Origin: Micrococcales bacterium
GTDB taxonomy: Bacteria > Actinomycetota > Actinomycetes > Actinomycetales > Microbacteriaceae
NCBI GenBank assembly: GCA_947454255.1
Contig: CANGIU010000004.1
Coordinates: forward strand, 1 to 64,000
Reading direction: 5' to 3'
DNA length: 64,000 nucleotides
Each line of letters begins with the position of its first letter. Position 1 is the first letter of the stretch. Positions 49,163-57,732 of the stretch are shown piece after piece. The notes beneath the pieces were generated by a model. The model saw only the letters and a list, made by a program, of their open reading frames with translations, was not told the DNA's origin and did no database searches. Both the position numbers and the translations under genes were made by a program.

Positions 49163-49665
49163 GCTGTCACCTTCGCTCTAATTGCAAAAAGAGGCTTCGC
49201 TGATTTGGTGTGCTGGGCAACCGCAGTTCTACTTGCACGGTTCAATCGCTTTGTTACAAAGCGACCTCTGGAAGCTACTATGACTTGGAAAAGTGAGGCT
49301 TCTCTAAAACCAAATTCGATTATGGCTTGTCTTATCAATGCAGCATCGTAGGTGGCAAGGATGAGTCCATCTGGAACATTGGCAAGCTCTCTAGCTAAAA
49401 GAATGAATGAGGATGCAGAGCGGAAGTCAGGCTTGATGAACATCAAGCCAACTTCCTTTAGACCTGGTCTTAGTTCTTCTCGGATTCCCCAGCCGACCAG
49501 TTGGTTCTCATGCCGCAGTATTACTAGATCGCCGGCGTGGGCGACTAATTGAAGGCTTTCAGCTGATCTTGGAGTGAGTTTGGTTTCAATCAGGGAAGTG
49601 TGCTGAATTTCTTCCAGAATTTCTTGAATAGAGCCTTCCAGAACTGGCGTTGCTACTAAAGCCAT
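49159..49665 (-). CDS. GNAT-like acyltransferase family protein
   Basis: A 168-aa soluble protein. The start at 49665 (MALVATPVLEG) is used because it overlaps the previous gene by only 10 nt. A GNAT-type texture is seen (LVILRHENQLVGWGI, KEVGLMFIKPDFRSASSFILLARE with basic/Ser acetyl-CoA loop, FGFREASLFQV), but a classic Q/RxxGxG/A loop is not clear. It may modify a precursor or an enzyme in this operon. The family call is tentative. Confidence 0.55.
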   Translation of the reverse strand: MALVATPVLEGSIQEILEEIQHTSLIETKLTPRSAESLQLVAHAGDLVILRHENQLVGWGIREELRPGLKEVGLMFIKPDFRSASSFILLARELANVPDGLILATYDAALIRQAIIEFGFREASLFQVIVASRGRFVTKRLNRASRTAVAQHTKSAKPLFAIRAKVTA

Positions 49666-50258
49666 ATGACGGCACCGATAGCGATTGCAAGAGAGACTGG
49701 GATCCAAAACAGCAAGACACCGGTCTTACGAGTTTTGATAGTTGACAGTTGCAAGCCGGCAAGAATTCCAAGTACCGTAGCTACCAACCATGCAGGAATA
49801 GTGACCAGCTGGCTTAGGAAGAAGATAAGTGCAACTGCCAGAGTTAGATGCGGTGTTACAACTCCAACGTAGTAAACCTTGTCATTCACCTTTGCAAAAC
49901 CATTGACTGTGAAAAGTACCAATCGAAGTATGCCGAAGGCAAGAATTAAAAAACCGATAAGGAATCCGGCAACACCTGGCAGCAATACCTGTTCGGTAAC
50001 CAGTGCTGCTAGTACTGAGTAATTGATGGCATCTACCATGCTGTCTAGGTAAGTGCCAAAGATGCTTGAAGTTCCTAATCGTCTCGCGACAAAACCATCC
50101 AGTGTGTCTAGCAAGAATGCTAGAACTGAAAATAAGATGGCAAGTTTTGGATTATTAGAAAGTATGAAGGAAATCGAAGTCCAAGCTGAGAGCAGGCTAA
50201 AAATGGTAACTAGTCCGGCCCAACCAATTTGCTTAGCTATGCCCCTAATGTGATTCAC
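49656..50258 (-). CDS. CDP-alcohol phosphatidyltransferase
   Basis: A 200-aa membrane enzyme with ~6 TM segments carrying the complete CDP-OH-PT motif: Asp51-x2-Asp54-Gly55-x2-Ala58-Arg59, Gly68, Asp72 and Asp76 (LDTLDGFVARR, FGTYLDSMVD). It replaces CMP of a CDP-activated lipid with a head-group alcohol. GTG at 50258 is chosen because GGGGAGC lies 7-10 nt upstream; it overlaps the dikinase gene by 14 nt. Substrate and head group unknown; the pairing with a CarS-like enzyme suggests a non-standard CDP-lipid. Confidence 0.85.
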   Translation of the reverse strand: MNHIRGIAKQIGWAGLVTIFSLLSAWTSISFILSNNPKLAILFSVLAFLLDTLDGFVARRLGTSSIFGTYLDSMVDAINYSVLAALVTEQVLLPGVAGFLIGFLILAFGILRLVLFTVNGFAKVNDKVYYVGVVTPHLTLAVALIFFLSQLVTIPAWLVATVLGILAGLQLSTIKTRKTGVLLFWIPVSLAIAIGAVIWL

Positions 50259-52680
50259 GTGTAATGCTCCCCGTAGTTCCGTTAATAGTGATGATATCCC
50301 CTGTATTAAGTATGGTGGTTGCACCCAACGCCGCGACTACTGCAGGAATGCCTATTTCACGAGCGATGATAGCTGCGTGCGATAGTGCGTTTCCTCGCTC
50401 AGCCAAAATGCCAGCGGCTTGAGTAAACAGTAGTGTCCAACCGGGATCGATGTGGTGCACAACGAGAATCTTTCCTCGCACATCAACCGAAGCATCAAAT
50501 TCAGTACAGACAACAACCTCAGCAGTGAGGACCCCAGGTGCCACACCACGTCCGGCAAAACCATCAGTGCCATCGGTTGGTAGGACAGGATTCAAATGTG
50601 CTCCAGCAATATTTCCAACACCTTTGATACCTAACTCCATATTGGTTTTGCTATAGGTGCTAAAGAGTTTCTTACGCTGAGAAATAACTGGCTTTGCATC
50701 TAATGACCAAGCATGAGCGTTAACTATCTCGTCTACCTCTTGTTCGGTGAGCCAATAGATATCTCTGCTGGTCTTCAGGAAACCCTCCGCACTAAGGATC
50801 TTGCCTACCGCATCGTAGAGAGTTCTAGATAGGTCAAAAGTCTGTGCTCTGTTAAAGCGGAAACGTTCGCGCCAATCTATTGCTTTACGAGTGTTATTAG
50901 ACACCCATCGCAACAGTGGTCGTTGGTAGAAAGGCACGGATTTTGGCCAAGCAAGCTTTTGCTTTGCTTTGTCGTTTCTGTTTACCGAGTTAGAGGTAAA
51001 TGTTGATTCATGGGCCTTTAGGGCCATCTCCAAGACATCTGAGAGATCGTCGGTAAGGCGAACAGATTCAAGCTTTAGTTCACCTGGGGTTCTAGAACCA
51101 AATGCAGTTACATATGCATCTGCGGCTTCGGTAACTTTGTACCAACTCGGCGTCATTCGCAAAGCGTCGATTGTTTTAACCTGTTCATTGCTGAGTGCTT
51201 TAGCTATAACGCCGCCAACCTGCGCAAGCTGCTCCAGAGGCTTTAGGCTAGCCCGATCGGTTAGCCCTTGCAGGAAGGCAAGATATTCAGTTTGATCTTC
51301 AGAGTTGAAAAAATATTTCTTTAGCATTCCATGGAAGACCATGAGCTTTACGTCATTCAGGATTGGAATGGCCCAGTCTGAGAGAAGTTCAACCTTAACT
51401 CGTTTAGAGGCTGCCAACAATTCAGCAGCGTTGACATACTCCACCTGGTAACTCTTGAAGAATGCAATCTTCTTGGCAAACTTCTTTCTAAATTGCTTTG
51501 ATTTGGATTCAGACCGGTTTATCAGCCAGAGGAAGTTCACGATTGCCAAAATGGATTTTAGATCCATCGTCTTTCTACGCTTTGGTCTTTCAACCTTTTT
51601 GGTTACTGGATTGAGCATTGCTTCAAAGAACTGCTGGTTGGCTCTACCAGGTAAGAACTTTAGAAGTTCATACCAATTTGTGATTCGGTAATAGACATTT
51701 CCATTTAGGTAGCCAAGCATGTTTCTAAATTGAGCTTCATCGGCACGCAAAAGGTGCTCTGGTGTTCCTAAGAGCCGAAGGAAGGACATATAAACACCGG
51801 CGTATAGCTCGCGGATAACTGAATAAGTCAGGGGGAGAGTAACACCGGGGTAGTTCTCGGAAATATTTGTTGAATCCCAATCCAATTCATAAGAAAGGTT
51901 ACGAACTGTAATCGGTCGCATTTGTAGGAACATGATTTGTCCATGGGCAATAGCCCATTCGATATCCAACGGGTAACCCAATTTTGCTTCAAGTTCAAGA
52001 GAGAGCCTGCAGAGGTTACGTAGGTCCTTAGAAATAGATTTGGTATCCAGTTGATCTCTAAAAAATACATATTCTTTTGAATCTGAACCTTCAACGACGG
52101 TGTTGCGCCAGGAATCTACACTGGCAATAGCAATGGCACCTGAACCATTCTCGGTAAAGAGAACGCCGGAAGAGCTTCCATAAAACATCTCTTGAACAAT
52201 GAATGAGCCACCCAGATCAAAGTCTCGGAGTCCTCGCTCTCGCGCGTAGCGAAGCACTCGGATAGTAAGCATGCTCTTAAAGCACGCAAGGGCATGCTTC
52301 TTTAGGGCTTTCTGGTTGTATTCAACATCAAGGAATGACTCATACTGACCAGCGAAAGAAGCGATAGGGCCGTCTTCAACTATTGCTGAAGTTCTAAAGC
52401 TGACCTTTGTCCAAGATTTCTCAGTGATTGTTGTGTGGATCTTGGTAAGTTCGCCATCGTTGAAGGTTAGCGTAGCCAGAATCTGATCTATTGCTTTTAT
52501 AAGGGGAGCTTCTCTACCAGTGTTGAAGTATGAATCGATTGATTTAACTAAATGCATCCTAGTTTTTTCAAAGTTTAGGATGACATCAGAAAATGGGACA
52601 ACGACGAATGCCGGTACCGGCAATCTAAATTCATCGCGCAGTCTTGTAAGACCCTGCGCTTTTCCCCCTAGAGCATTCAC
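50245..52680 (-). CDS. PEP-synthase/rifampin-phosphotransferase-like dikinase
   Basis: An 811-aa enzyme with N-terminal ATP-grasp (GGKAQGLTRLRDEF, VPAFVVVP, SFRTSAIVEDGPIASFAGQYESF, LQMRPIT), a ~350-residue unassigned middle domain (~290-640), and a C-terminal swivelling domain with phosphohistidine ~His768 in GNALSHAAIIAREIGIPAVV. The PEP-binding barrel of PEP synthase is absent, so the layout fits the rifampin phosphotransferase type: beta-phosphate of ATP via His to a hydroxyl acceptor. The acceptor may be a lipid intermediate. It overlaps both neighbouring genes. Confidence 0.8.
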   Translation of the reverse strand: MNALGGKAQGLTRLRDEFRLPVPAFVVVPFSDVILNFEKTRMHLVKSIDSYFNTGREAPLIKAIDQILATLTFNDGELTKIHTTITEKSWTKVSFRTSAIVEDGPIASFAGQYESFLDVEYNQKALKKHALACFKSMLTIRVLRYARERGLRDFDLGGSFIVQEMFYGSSSGVLFTENGSGAIAIASVDSWRNTVVEGSDSKEYVFFRDQLDTKSISKDLRNLCRLSLELEAKLGYPLDIEWAIAHGQIMFLQMRPITVRNLSYELDWDSTNISENYPGVTLPLTYSVIRELYAGVYMSFLRLLGTPEHLLRADEAQFRNMLGYLNGNVYYRITNWYELLKFLPGRANQQFFEAMLNPVTKKVERPKRRKTMDLKSILAIVNFLWLINRSESKSKQFRKKFAKKIAFFKSYQVEYVNAAELLAASKRVKVELLSDWAIPILNDVKLMVFHGMLKKYFFNSEDQTEYLAFLQGLTDRASLKPLEQLAQVGGVIAKALSNEQVKTIDALRMTPSWYKVTEAADAYVTAFGSRTPGELKLESVRLTDDLSDVLEMALKAHESTFTSNSVNRNDKAKQKLAWPKSVPFYQRPLLRWVSNNTRKAIDWRERFRFNRAQTFDLSRTLYDAVGKILSAEGFLKTSRDIYWLTEQEVDEIVNAHAWSLDAKPVISQRKKLFSTYSKTNMELGIKGVGNIAGAHLNPVLPTDGTDGFAGRGVAPGVLTAEVVVCTEFDASVDVRGKILVVHHIDPGWTLLFTQAAGILAERGNALSHAAIIAREIGIPAVVAALGATTILNTGDIITINGTTGSITRESH

Positions 52681-53519
52681 GAGAAGAATGCTACCAAGCC
52701 AATGGTGAAGAATCCCACGATAGTGGCGGCTTGGACGAACCTATTTGATTTACTAACCAGGACAATAAGCAGCCCGGCTAGGACTCCCAGCAGTCCTAGA
52801 CAGTAACTGAAGCCACCTAAGAAATATCCACTTAGAGCTAGGCAAAGGGCTAATACTGCAACCGAAACGGGGCGACCCCATACCGCTAGGTAGGTGTCTT
52901 GAACAACCTCTCCTGAAGCGTTCTTTCGGATTTCGAACTTTCTCATTACTTCAAGGGCTGCCATCGAAAGAATAAAGGCTAGCCCGTTTAGAACAGCTTG
53001 AATTGAATATTGAACTCCAAAAATAGTAAGCGACCAGAGATAGAAGAAAACGAATATCAATTGGTGGCTTAGGAAGTAAAGAGTGAAATGGCGGTTTAGC
53101 CATTGCGCGGCAAAGAATTCATAGGCAGTAAGGGTTGAAAAGATCAGGACCGCAAGGTAGGCAAGAAGGCTGAACCATGAATTGGTGAAGATAGCAATGG
53201 AGCTAACAGCAGAGAGCTCAATCAGAAACGCAATGAAACCTATCGGTTTGAGTTGCTTGTGAGTGATGACTCCACGTTGGACAGGTCGATTCGGGTAGTT
53301 CGCATCATCGTGAGAGCGATCCTTGAACTCGTCCATTACTCGCTGACGTAAAAGGAAAGCAGTGAATGCGACTGTAATTAAAAAGGTGATGAAATAGTTT
53401 GTTTGAGTTGGAACCTCAGTAGTGGATGTAGCGACTAGCCAGATTGCAGTTCCAACTGAAAGAGTGATTACGACCGGGAGCGGAAACCGCTCCCGGAAGT
53501 AATCAGCTGCTGAACCCAA
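52677..53519 (-). CDS. UbiA-superfamily prenyltransferase
   Basis: A 280-aa protein with 8-9 TM segments. The first Asp-rich motif is intact: Asp63, Asp67, Asp71, then Asn74, Pro76, Arg78-Pro79 (MDEFKDRSHDDANYPNRPVQ). A second polar region (EVMRKFEIRKNASGEVVQDTY, ~185-210) replaces the usual second DxxxD. UbiA enzymes transfer a prenyl chain to an aromatic ring, to glycerol-phosphate lipids (DGGGP synthase) or to heme; which applies is unknown. It overlaps the dikinase gene by 4 nt. Confidence 0.82.
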   Translation of the reverse strand: MGSAADYFRERFPLPVVITLSVGTAIWLVATSTTEVPTQTNYFITFLITVAFTAFLLRQRVMDEFKDRSHDDANYPNRPVQRGVITHKQLKPIGFIAFLIELSAVSSIAIFTNSWFSLLAYLAVLIFSTLTAYEFFAAQWLNRHFTLYFLSHQLIFVFFYLWSLTIFGVQYSIQAVLNGLAFILSMAALEVMRKFEIRKNASGEVVQDTYLAVWGRPVSVAVLALCLALSGYFLGGFSYCLGLLGVLAGLLIVLVSKSNRFVQAATIVGFFTIGLVAFFS

Positions 53520-53524
53520 TAGAA

Positions 53525-54175
53525 CTAGCGGGCAATAAATTCAGGGCTTTTACGGATGTGGGTAACCACTAGTCCGAGCAAACCGAAGAGCATTACGTAT
53601 CCGTTCAAGCCTTGCAGGTCATCATTAGTGCTAACAATTAGCACTACGCCAGAAAGAGTCACAACGTTGAAGAACAAACGTGTGAACATTGCATCTCTGA
53701 CCGAAGCAATGTGGAGAGTAACTATGTGAACTGCTGGCATTAGGGCACCTGCAAAAACAACCACATAGAACAAAATGGCGATTGGTTCTGCATTGAAGTA
53801 GAACAAACCGTTGTCGCTAAATGAAGGATTTGAAGGTGTAACAAATGTTCGTAGAACAAATAGTGTTCCGATAACAAGCGCTGCCACAACTAGTAGGTTA
53901 CGGCGAGTCGATGCTGTGAAGTCAGATGTGCCTGCTGCCACAAAGAACAGATTTGCTAGACCAAACGGAATAACTCCGATGGTTGTTAGCAGTGTTAGAT
54001 CTGCAGGTTGTGTTGCGACAATTACTGACCAGGTGGCAAAAGCTACTGCCAGAAGGGACATTCCAATGCCAAACATGCGGAAGGCATAAGTTTTTCCCGA
54101 CACGAATCGGAAACCTAGTAAAGCAAAAGATAGGCCCCCGATGAGAAAGAAAATAAATACATTTAGATTCGTCAT
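53525..54175 (-). CDS. Seven-TM membrane protein, first gene of the lipid-type operon
   Basis: A 216-aa protein with about seven hydrophobic segments and little else. No motif recognised; an eighth helix is not evident. It is the promoter-proximal gene of a six-gene minus-strand unit and lies 5 nt before the UbiA gene, so it probably shares the pathway, perhaps as transporter, flippase or scaffold; that is guesswork. Confidence 0.6.
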   Translation of the reverse strand: MTNLNVFIFFLIGGLSFALLGFRFVSGKTYAFRMFGIGMSLLAVAFATWSVIVATQPADLTLLTTIGVIPFGLANLFFVAAGTSDFTASTRRNLLVVAALVIGTLFVLRTFVTPSNPSFSDNGLFYFNAEPIAILFYVVVFAGALMPAVHIVTLHIASVRDAMFTRLFFNVVTLSGVVLIVSTNDDLQGLNGYVMLFGLLGLVVTHIRKSPEFIAR

Positions 54176-54226
54176 ATCTGCAGACTAGTGGACAGTATTA
54201 GAAAAATGCTAAATATTGACCCTTCG

Positions 54227-54245
54227 TTTATGAAATATTTATGAA
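54227..54245. promoter_or_regulatory. Direct repeat TTTATGAA x2 upstream of the lipid-type operon
   Basis: TTTATGAA occurs at 54227-54234 and 54238-54245, 11 bp apart, so both copies face the same side of the helix. They sit 50-70 nt upstream of the 54175 start in an AT-rich stretch and may bind an activator of the operon. No cognate regulator is present. Confidence 0.35.
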
Positions 54246-54248
54246 TTT

Positions 54249-54271
54249 GTGGGCGGCATTTAGCCACCCAC
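54249..54271 (-). terminator. Terminator-like hairpin after the SDR gene
   Basis: Minus strand: GTGGGTGGC-TAAAT-GCCGCCCAC, a 9-bp stem with one U-G pair, 15 nt after the SDR stop. The T tract is weak on that strand; on the plus strand TTTTGTTTT follows but the stem has a C-A mismatch. It separates the SDR gene from the lipid-type operon. Confidence 0.6.
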
Positions 54272-54285
54272 TTTTGTTTTAGGTT

Positions 54286-55083
54286 CTATTTAAGAAGTGA
54301 GGCCATTTGCTTATAGATAACCTTCGCGGCATAGACAGGGTTAAGCCTGCTTAGGAAGTCCATGGTCTTAGCGTCTTTTCCGATTACTAGCCTTGGCTGG
54401 TTCTTTGAAATTGCATCTACCATTTGTCGTGCTGCTAGATCTGCTGCTGTGGTCGGAAAACTACTCTCGCTAGAGAACGCAGTTGCTTTCATTCCAGAGT
54501 TAGCTGCGATGTTAGTCGCTATGGCACCTGGGAAGACCACTGTCACTCCAACCTTGGTGTTTAAAAGTTCAGATCGTAGGCCTTCAGTAAATAGCTTTAT
54601 AGCGGCTTTAGATGCTCCATAGACACTTTGACCGGGTACCGGTGCATACGCTCCCATTGACGAGACATTCAAAATGTGGGCCTCTGGCCTAGTGATCAAA
54701 CCAGGTAGAAAAGCTTTGGTCAGCATCAAAGGTCCGGTGAAGTTGACATTCATCACATGATGAGCATCTTCAAGGCTTAGTTCATTCACCTTTACGAAGG
54801 GCTGAATGATGCCAGCGTTATTGATGAGTGCATCAACTTCGCCGATGGCTTTCTTTACCTGTGCAGGCAATGCGAGCACTGCCTTTGCATCAGACACATC
54901 AAGGACATGGCTGGAACAAGTACCACCGAGTGCTTCAACAAGGTTTACAGTCTCAGCCAAGGTATCTTTTCTAAAATCTACTAAAGCAACCTTTGCCTTA
55001 CGGCGCACAAGCTCAAGAGCTAACTCTCTTCCCATGCCACTGCCAGCGCCTGTAACAACAACTACTTTTCCTTGAATCTCCAT
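54286..55083 (-). CDS. Short-chain dehydrogenase/reductase
   Basis: Classical SDR (265 aa). Cofactor motif TGAGSGMG (~11-18) with VALVDFR after beta-2 (Asp ahead of Arg, ambiguous NAD/NADP preference), NNAG, and the catalytic Ser-Tyr-Lys set in NVSSMGAY and VYGASKAAIK. The C-terminus (ISKNQPRLVIGKDAKTMDFL) resembles membrane-associated SDRs acting on lipids or steroids. It is on the same strand as the lipid-type operon, but a hairpin terminator lies between them. Confidence 0.85.
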   Translation of the reverse strand: MEIQGKVVVVTGAGSGMGRELALELVRRKAKVALVDFRKDTLAETVNLVEALGGTCSSHVLDVSDAKAVLALPAQVKKAIGEVDALINNAGIIQPFVKVNELSLEDAHHVMNVNFTGPLMLTKAFLPGLITRPEAHILNVSSMGAYAPVPGQSVYGASKAAIKLFTEGLRSELLNTKVGVTVVFPGAIATNIAANSGMKATAFSSESSFPTTAADLAARQMVDAISKNQPRLVIGKDAKTMDFLSRLNPVYAAKVIYKQMASLLK

Positions 55084-55142
55084 TGATTCTCCTTTTTTGT
55101 TCCCAAGTTCCAGACTACGCCTGTTTGAGATAGCCTTACGCC

Positions 55143-55622
55143 ATGGACCTAAAAGATATAGAACTTACCTCACTCGACGGCAGAGCAACCACTTTTGGAG
55201 CATTAGCTAAGAAGGTAACACTAGTTGTCAATGTTGCATCTCGCTGTGGTCTATCACCTCAGTATGAAGCGCTTGAAGCTATGCAGAAGAAATATGGAGC
55301 TAAGGGATTTACTGTTATCGGAGTACCTTCGAATCAGTTCTTTCAGGAACTAAAAGACAGTGAAGATATTTCTAATTACTGCTCGACTACCTGGGGAGTT
55401 ACTTTTCCCATGACGGAAAAGGCAAAACTAAACGGTAAGAGTGCTCATCCGCTTTACGCTGCTTTGACCAAAGTAAAAGATGCAGATGGTAAGGCTGGAA
55501 ATGTGAAGTGGAACTTTGAGAAGTTCCTCATTCTGCCAAACGGTGAAGTGAAGAGATTTAGACCAACTACTAAACCTGATGCGCCAGAGATCATCTCTCT
55601 GATTGAAAGCAACCTCGCTTAG
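55143..55622 (+). CDS. Glutathione peroxidase-family thiol peroxidase
   Basis: A 159-aa peroxidase of the Cys-GPx type. The peroxidatic Cys35 lies in VNVASRCGLSPQY; the Gln of the tetrad is in GVPSNQFF and the Trp/Asn in NVKWNFEKFL. Such bacterial enzymes usually use thioredoxin and reduce lipid or hydrogen peroxides. Divergent from the SDR gene; its stop overlaps the convergent aldo/keto reductase stop by 4 nt. Confidence 0.92.
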   Translation: MDLKDIELTSLDGRATTFGALAKKVTLVVNVASRCGLSPQYEALEAMQKKYGAKGFTVIGVPSNQFFQELKDSEDISNYCSTTWGVTFPMTEKAKLNGKSAHPLYAALTKVKDADGKAGNVKWNFEKFLILPNGEVKRFRPTTKPDAPEIISLIESNLA

Positions 55623-56539
55623 CCAGCAACAAAAGCTAGTTCTTGACTGGTTAATTTCACTTCCTGCATTAGTGCATCTAACTGTTCAATTGTCCTGCCT
55701 GAGGCAATTGGTACAGTCACACCAGATTGATTTCTCAACCACTCAAGTGCAACTGCGGTAGTGGAAACGCTTTGCTGCAGAGCAACTTTTTCGAGTCTTT
55801 CCAACAATGCAAAGTTCTCAGCTGTGGCGTAGTTGTTGGTAACACCTTCGGCTCTGGCAGAAGAAACTTCTGCGCCGGGGCGATATTTGCCGCTTAGGAA
55901 TCCACTACCAAGTGTCGAATAGGGGAGTCCTGAGATTCCATACTCAATAACAGATCTAGCGCCATCAGACTCATATGGTAGGCGAGCGACAAGACTGTAT
56001 CGGTTCTGAAGTGCAATGTACTTTGCAAAACCATGGGTCTGGCTGATGCGAAGTGCTTCACCTAATCTGTCAAAGGTGTAGTTAGAAGCTGCGATGTATC
56101 TGACCTTTCCAGAGGTTACCAAAGCATTGAACCCTTCAAGAGTTTCCTCTAGCGGTGTCTCTAGGTAATCTGAATGTGCGTAATAGATATCGATGTAGTC
56201 AGTTTTGAGACGTCTGAGGCTGTCTTCGCAAGCAAGTGCGATGTTCTTTTTACCTAAACCTTTTCGAGTTTCCAGCATGGCAACTTTAGTTGCGATAACT
56301 ACCTGATCGCGGTTACCTTTGCTTGAAGTCCAGTTACCAATAATGGTTTCGCTTTCTCCACCCTGGTTTCCTTCTTTCCACGCTGAATAAACATCAGCTG
56401 TGTCCACAAAATTTCCGCCCAGTTCTGTAAATCTATTCAAGAGAGCGAAGGACTGATCCTGATCTGCTGTCCAACCGAAGACATTGCCGCCAAAGCAAAG
56501 ATTAGAAACCTGTAGGGAAGTTTTTGGTAGAGAAATCAT
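55619..56539 (-). CDS. Aldo/keto reductase
   Basis: AKR-fold NADPH oxidoreductase (306 aa). ATG at 56539 (MISLPKTSLQVSNLCFGG) is chosen with GAAAAGG upstream; an earlier ATG adds non-conserved residues. The catalytic tetrad is visible: Asp and Tyr in FVDTADVYSAW, Lys in VIATKVAM and His in IYYAHSDY. The C-terminal NADPH region (VPIASGRTIEQLDALMQEV) is normal. Similar to YajO/Tas-type AKRs; substrate unknown. Confidence 0.9.
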   Translation of the reverse strand: MISLPKTSLQVSNLCFGGNVFGWTADQDQSFALLNRFTELGGNFVDTADVYSAWKEGNQGGESETIIGNWTSSKGNRDQVVIATKVAMLETRKGLGKKNIALACEDSLRRLKTDYIDIYYAHSDYLETPLEETLEGFNALVTSGKVRYIAASNYTFDRLGEALRISQTHGFAKYIALQNRYSLVARLPYESDGARSVIEYGISGLPYSTLGSGFLSGKYRPGAEVSSARAEGVTNNYATAENFALLERLEKVALQQSVSTTAVALEWLRNQSGVTVPIASGRTIEQLDALMQEVKLTSQELAFVAG

Positions 56540-56721
56540 GAATGTGCCTTTTCTTTCGGAATCCAATAACAAATAAGCAACGATACCAATTGGTGCAGTA
56601 GCTCAACCTGAGGCTAAGAACACCAGAAACTCGAGCCCTGAACGATGCTATTGGATAAGTCTAAATGGCACATTAGCTCGAATTATTTTCTAGACTAAGA
56701 GGACAGACAGAGAGGTTCAAC

Positions 56722-57711
56722 TTGGCTACCAGTACGCCTGCCATATCCCTAAAAGGTCTTTCTAAGAGCTTCGGAAAGATAGCAGCTGTCAAAGATCTAA
56801 ATCTAGACATCGGCGCAGGAGAGTTCTTTTCGATGTTGGGCCCGTCAGGCTCAGGCAAGACAACAGTTCTCAGAATGATTGCAGGCTTTGAACTGCCCAC
56901 CGCAGGAACAGTTGAGCTAAATGGCGAGGATGTCACCCAACTTGCTCCCTTTGATAGAGATGTAAACACCGTATTTCAGGACTACGCGCTTTTTGGTCAC
57001 ATGTCTGTTTTTGAAAACGTCGAATATGGACTTAGAGTCAGGAAAATTTCAAAGGCTGAGCGTAAGCGCAAAGTTATGGAAGCGTTGGATACCGTTCGTC
57101 TTGCTGATTTGGCTGACCGCAGGCCATCGCAGTTATCTGGTGGGCAGCGTCAAAGAATCGCCTTAGCAAGAGCAATCGTCGTTGAACCTAAGGTTCTTCT
57201 TCTAGATGAACCATTGGGGGCTCTAGATCTAAAACTCCGTGAGCAAATGCAGATTGAGTTGAAGCAGCTTCAACGCCAGCTGGCAATCACATTCGTTTTT
57301 GTTACCCATGATCAGGAAGAAGCGCTTACGCTCTCTGATCGCATTGCCGTTTTCAACAATGGCAAGATTGAGCAACTTGGAACCCCGCAGGACCTTTATG
57401 AAAGGCCTAAGAGTGAATTTGTTGCCGGTTTTGTGGGCACCTCAAATATTTTTACTGAAAAAGAATCCACTGCTCTGTTTGGAAAAAAAGGTCGGTTTGC
57501 TCTTAGGCCAGAAAAGGTAACTGTCAGCGAAAAGAAGAAGACGGGGAGCATCAGTGGCATCATTGCTGAAGTTATCTATCTGGGCAGTTTCACAAGACTA
57601 ATAATCGATGTTTCAGGAATACATATCAAAGCAACAGTTCCAACCGATGTTTTTCACCGTGACCAGACGGTGCAAATAAATATGAGCGCTGCCGACCTGG
57701 TAGCTCTCTAA
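56722..57711 (+). CDS. potA: Spermidine/putrescine-type ABC transporter ATP-binding protein
   Basis: A 329-aa importer ATPase. Walker A GPSGSGKT, signature LSGGQRQRIALARA, Walker B VLLLDEPLGALD and H-loop FVTHDQEEAL, followed by a C-terminal TOBE domain (~270-329). The TTG start at 56722 follows a GAGAGG-like ribosome site. It heads the four-gene pot operon. Names follow the polyamine type; another small amine or iron substrate cannot be excluded from sequence alone. Confidence 0.85.
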   Translation: MATSTPAISLKGLSKSFGKIAAVKDLNLDIGAGEFFSMLGPSGSGKTTVLRMIAGFELPTAGTVELNGEDVTQLAPFDRDVNTVFQDYALFGHMSVFENVEYGLRVRKISKAERKRKVMEALDTVRLADLADRRPSQLSGGQRQRIALARAIVVEPKVLLLDEPLGALDLKLREQMQIELKQLQRQLAITFVFVTHDQEEALTLSDRIAVFNNGKIEQLGTPQDLYERPKSEFVAGFVGTSNIFTEKESTALFGKKGRFALRPEKVTVSEKKKTGSISGIIAEVIYLGSFTRLIIDVSGIHIKATVPTDVFHRDQTVQINMSAADLVAL

Positions 57712-57732
57712 ATGTAAGAAGGAGAAAACGGA

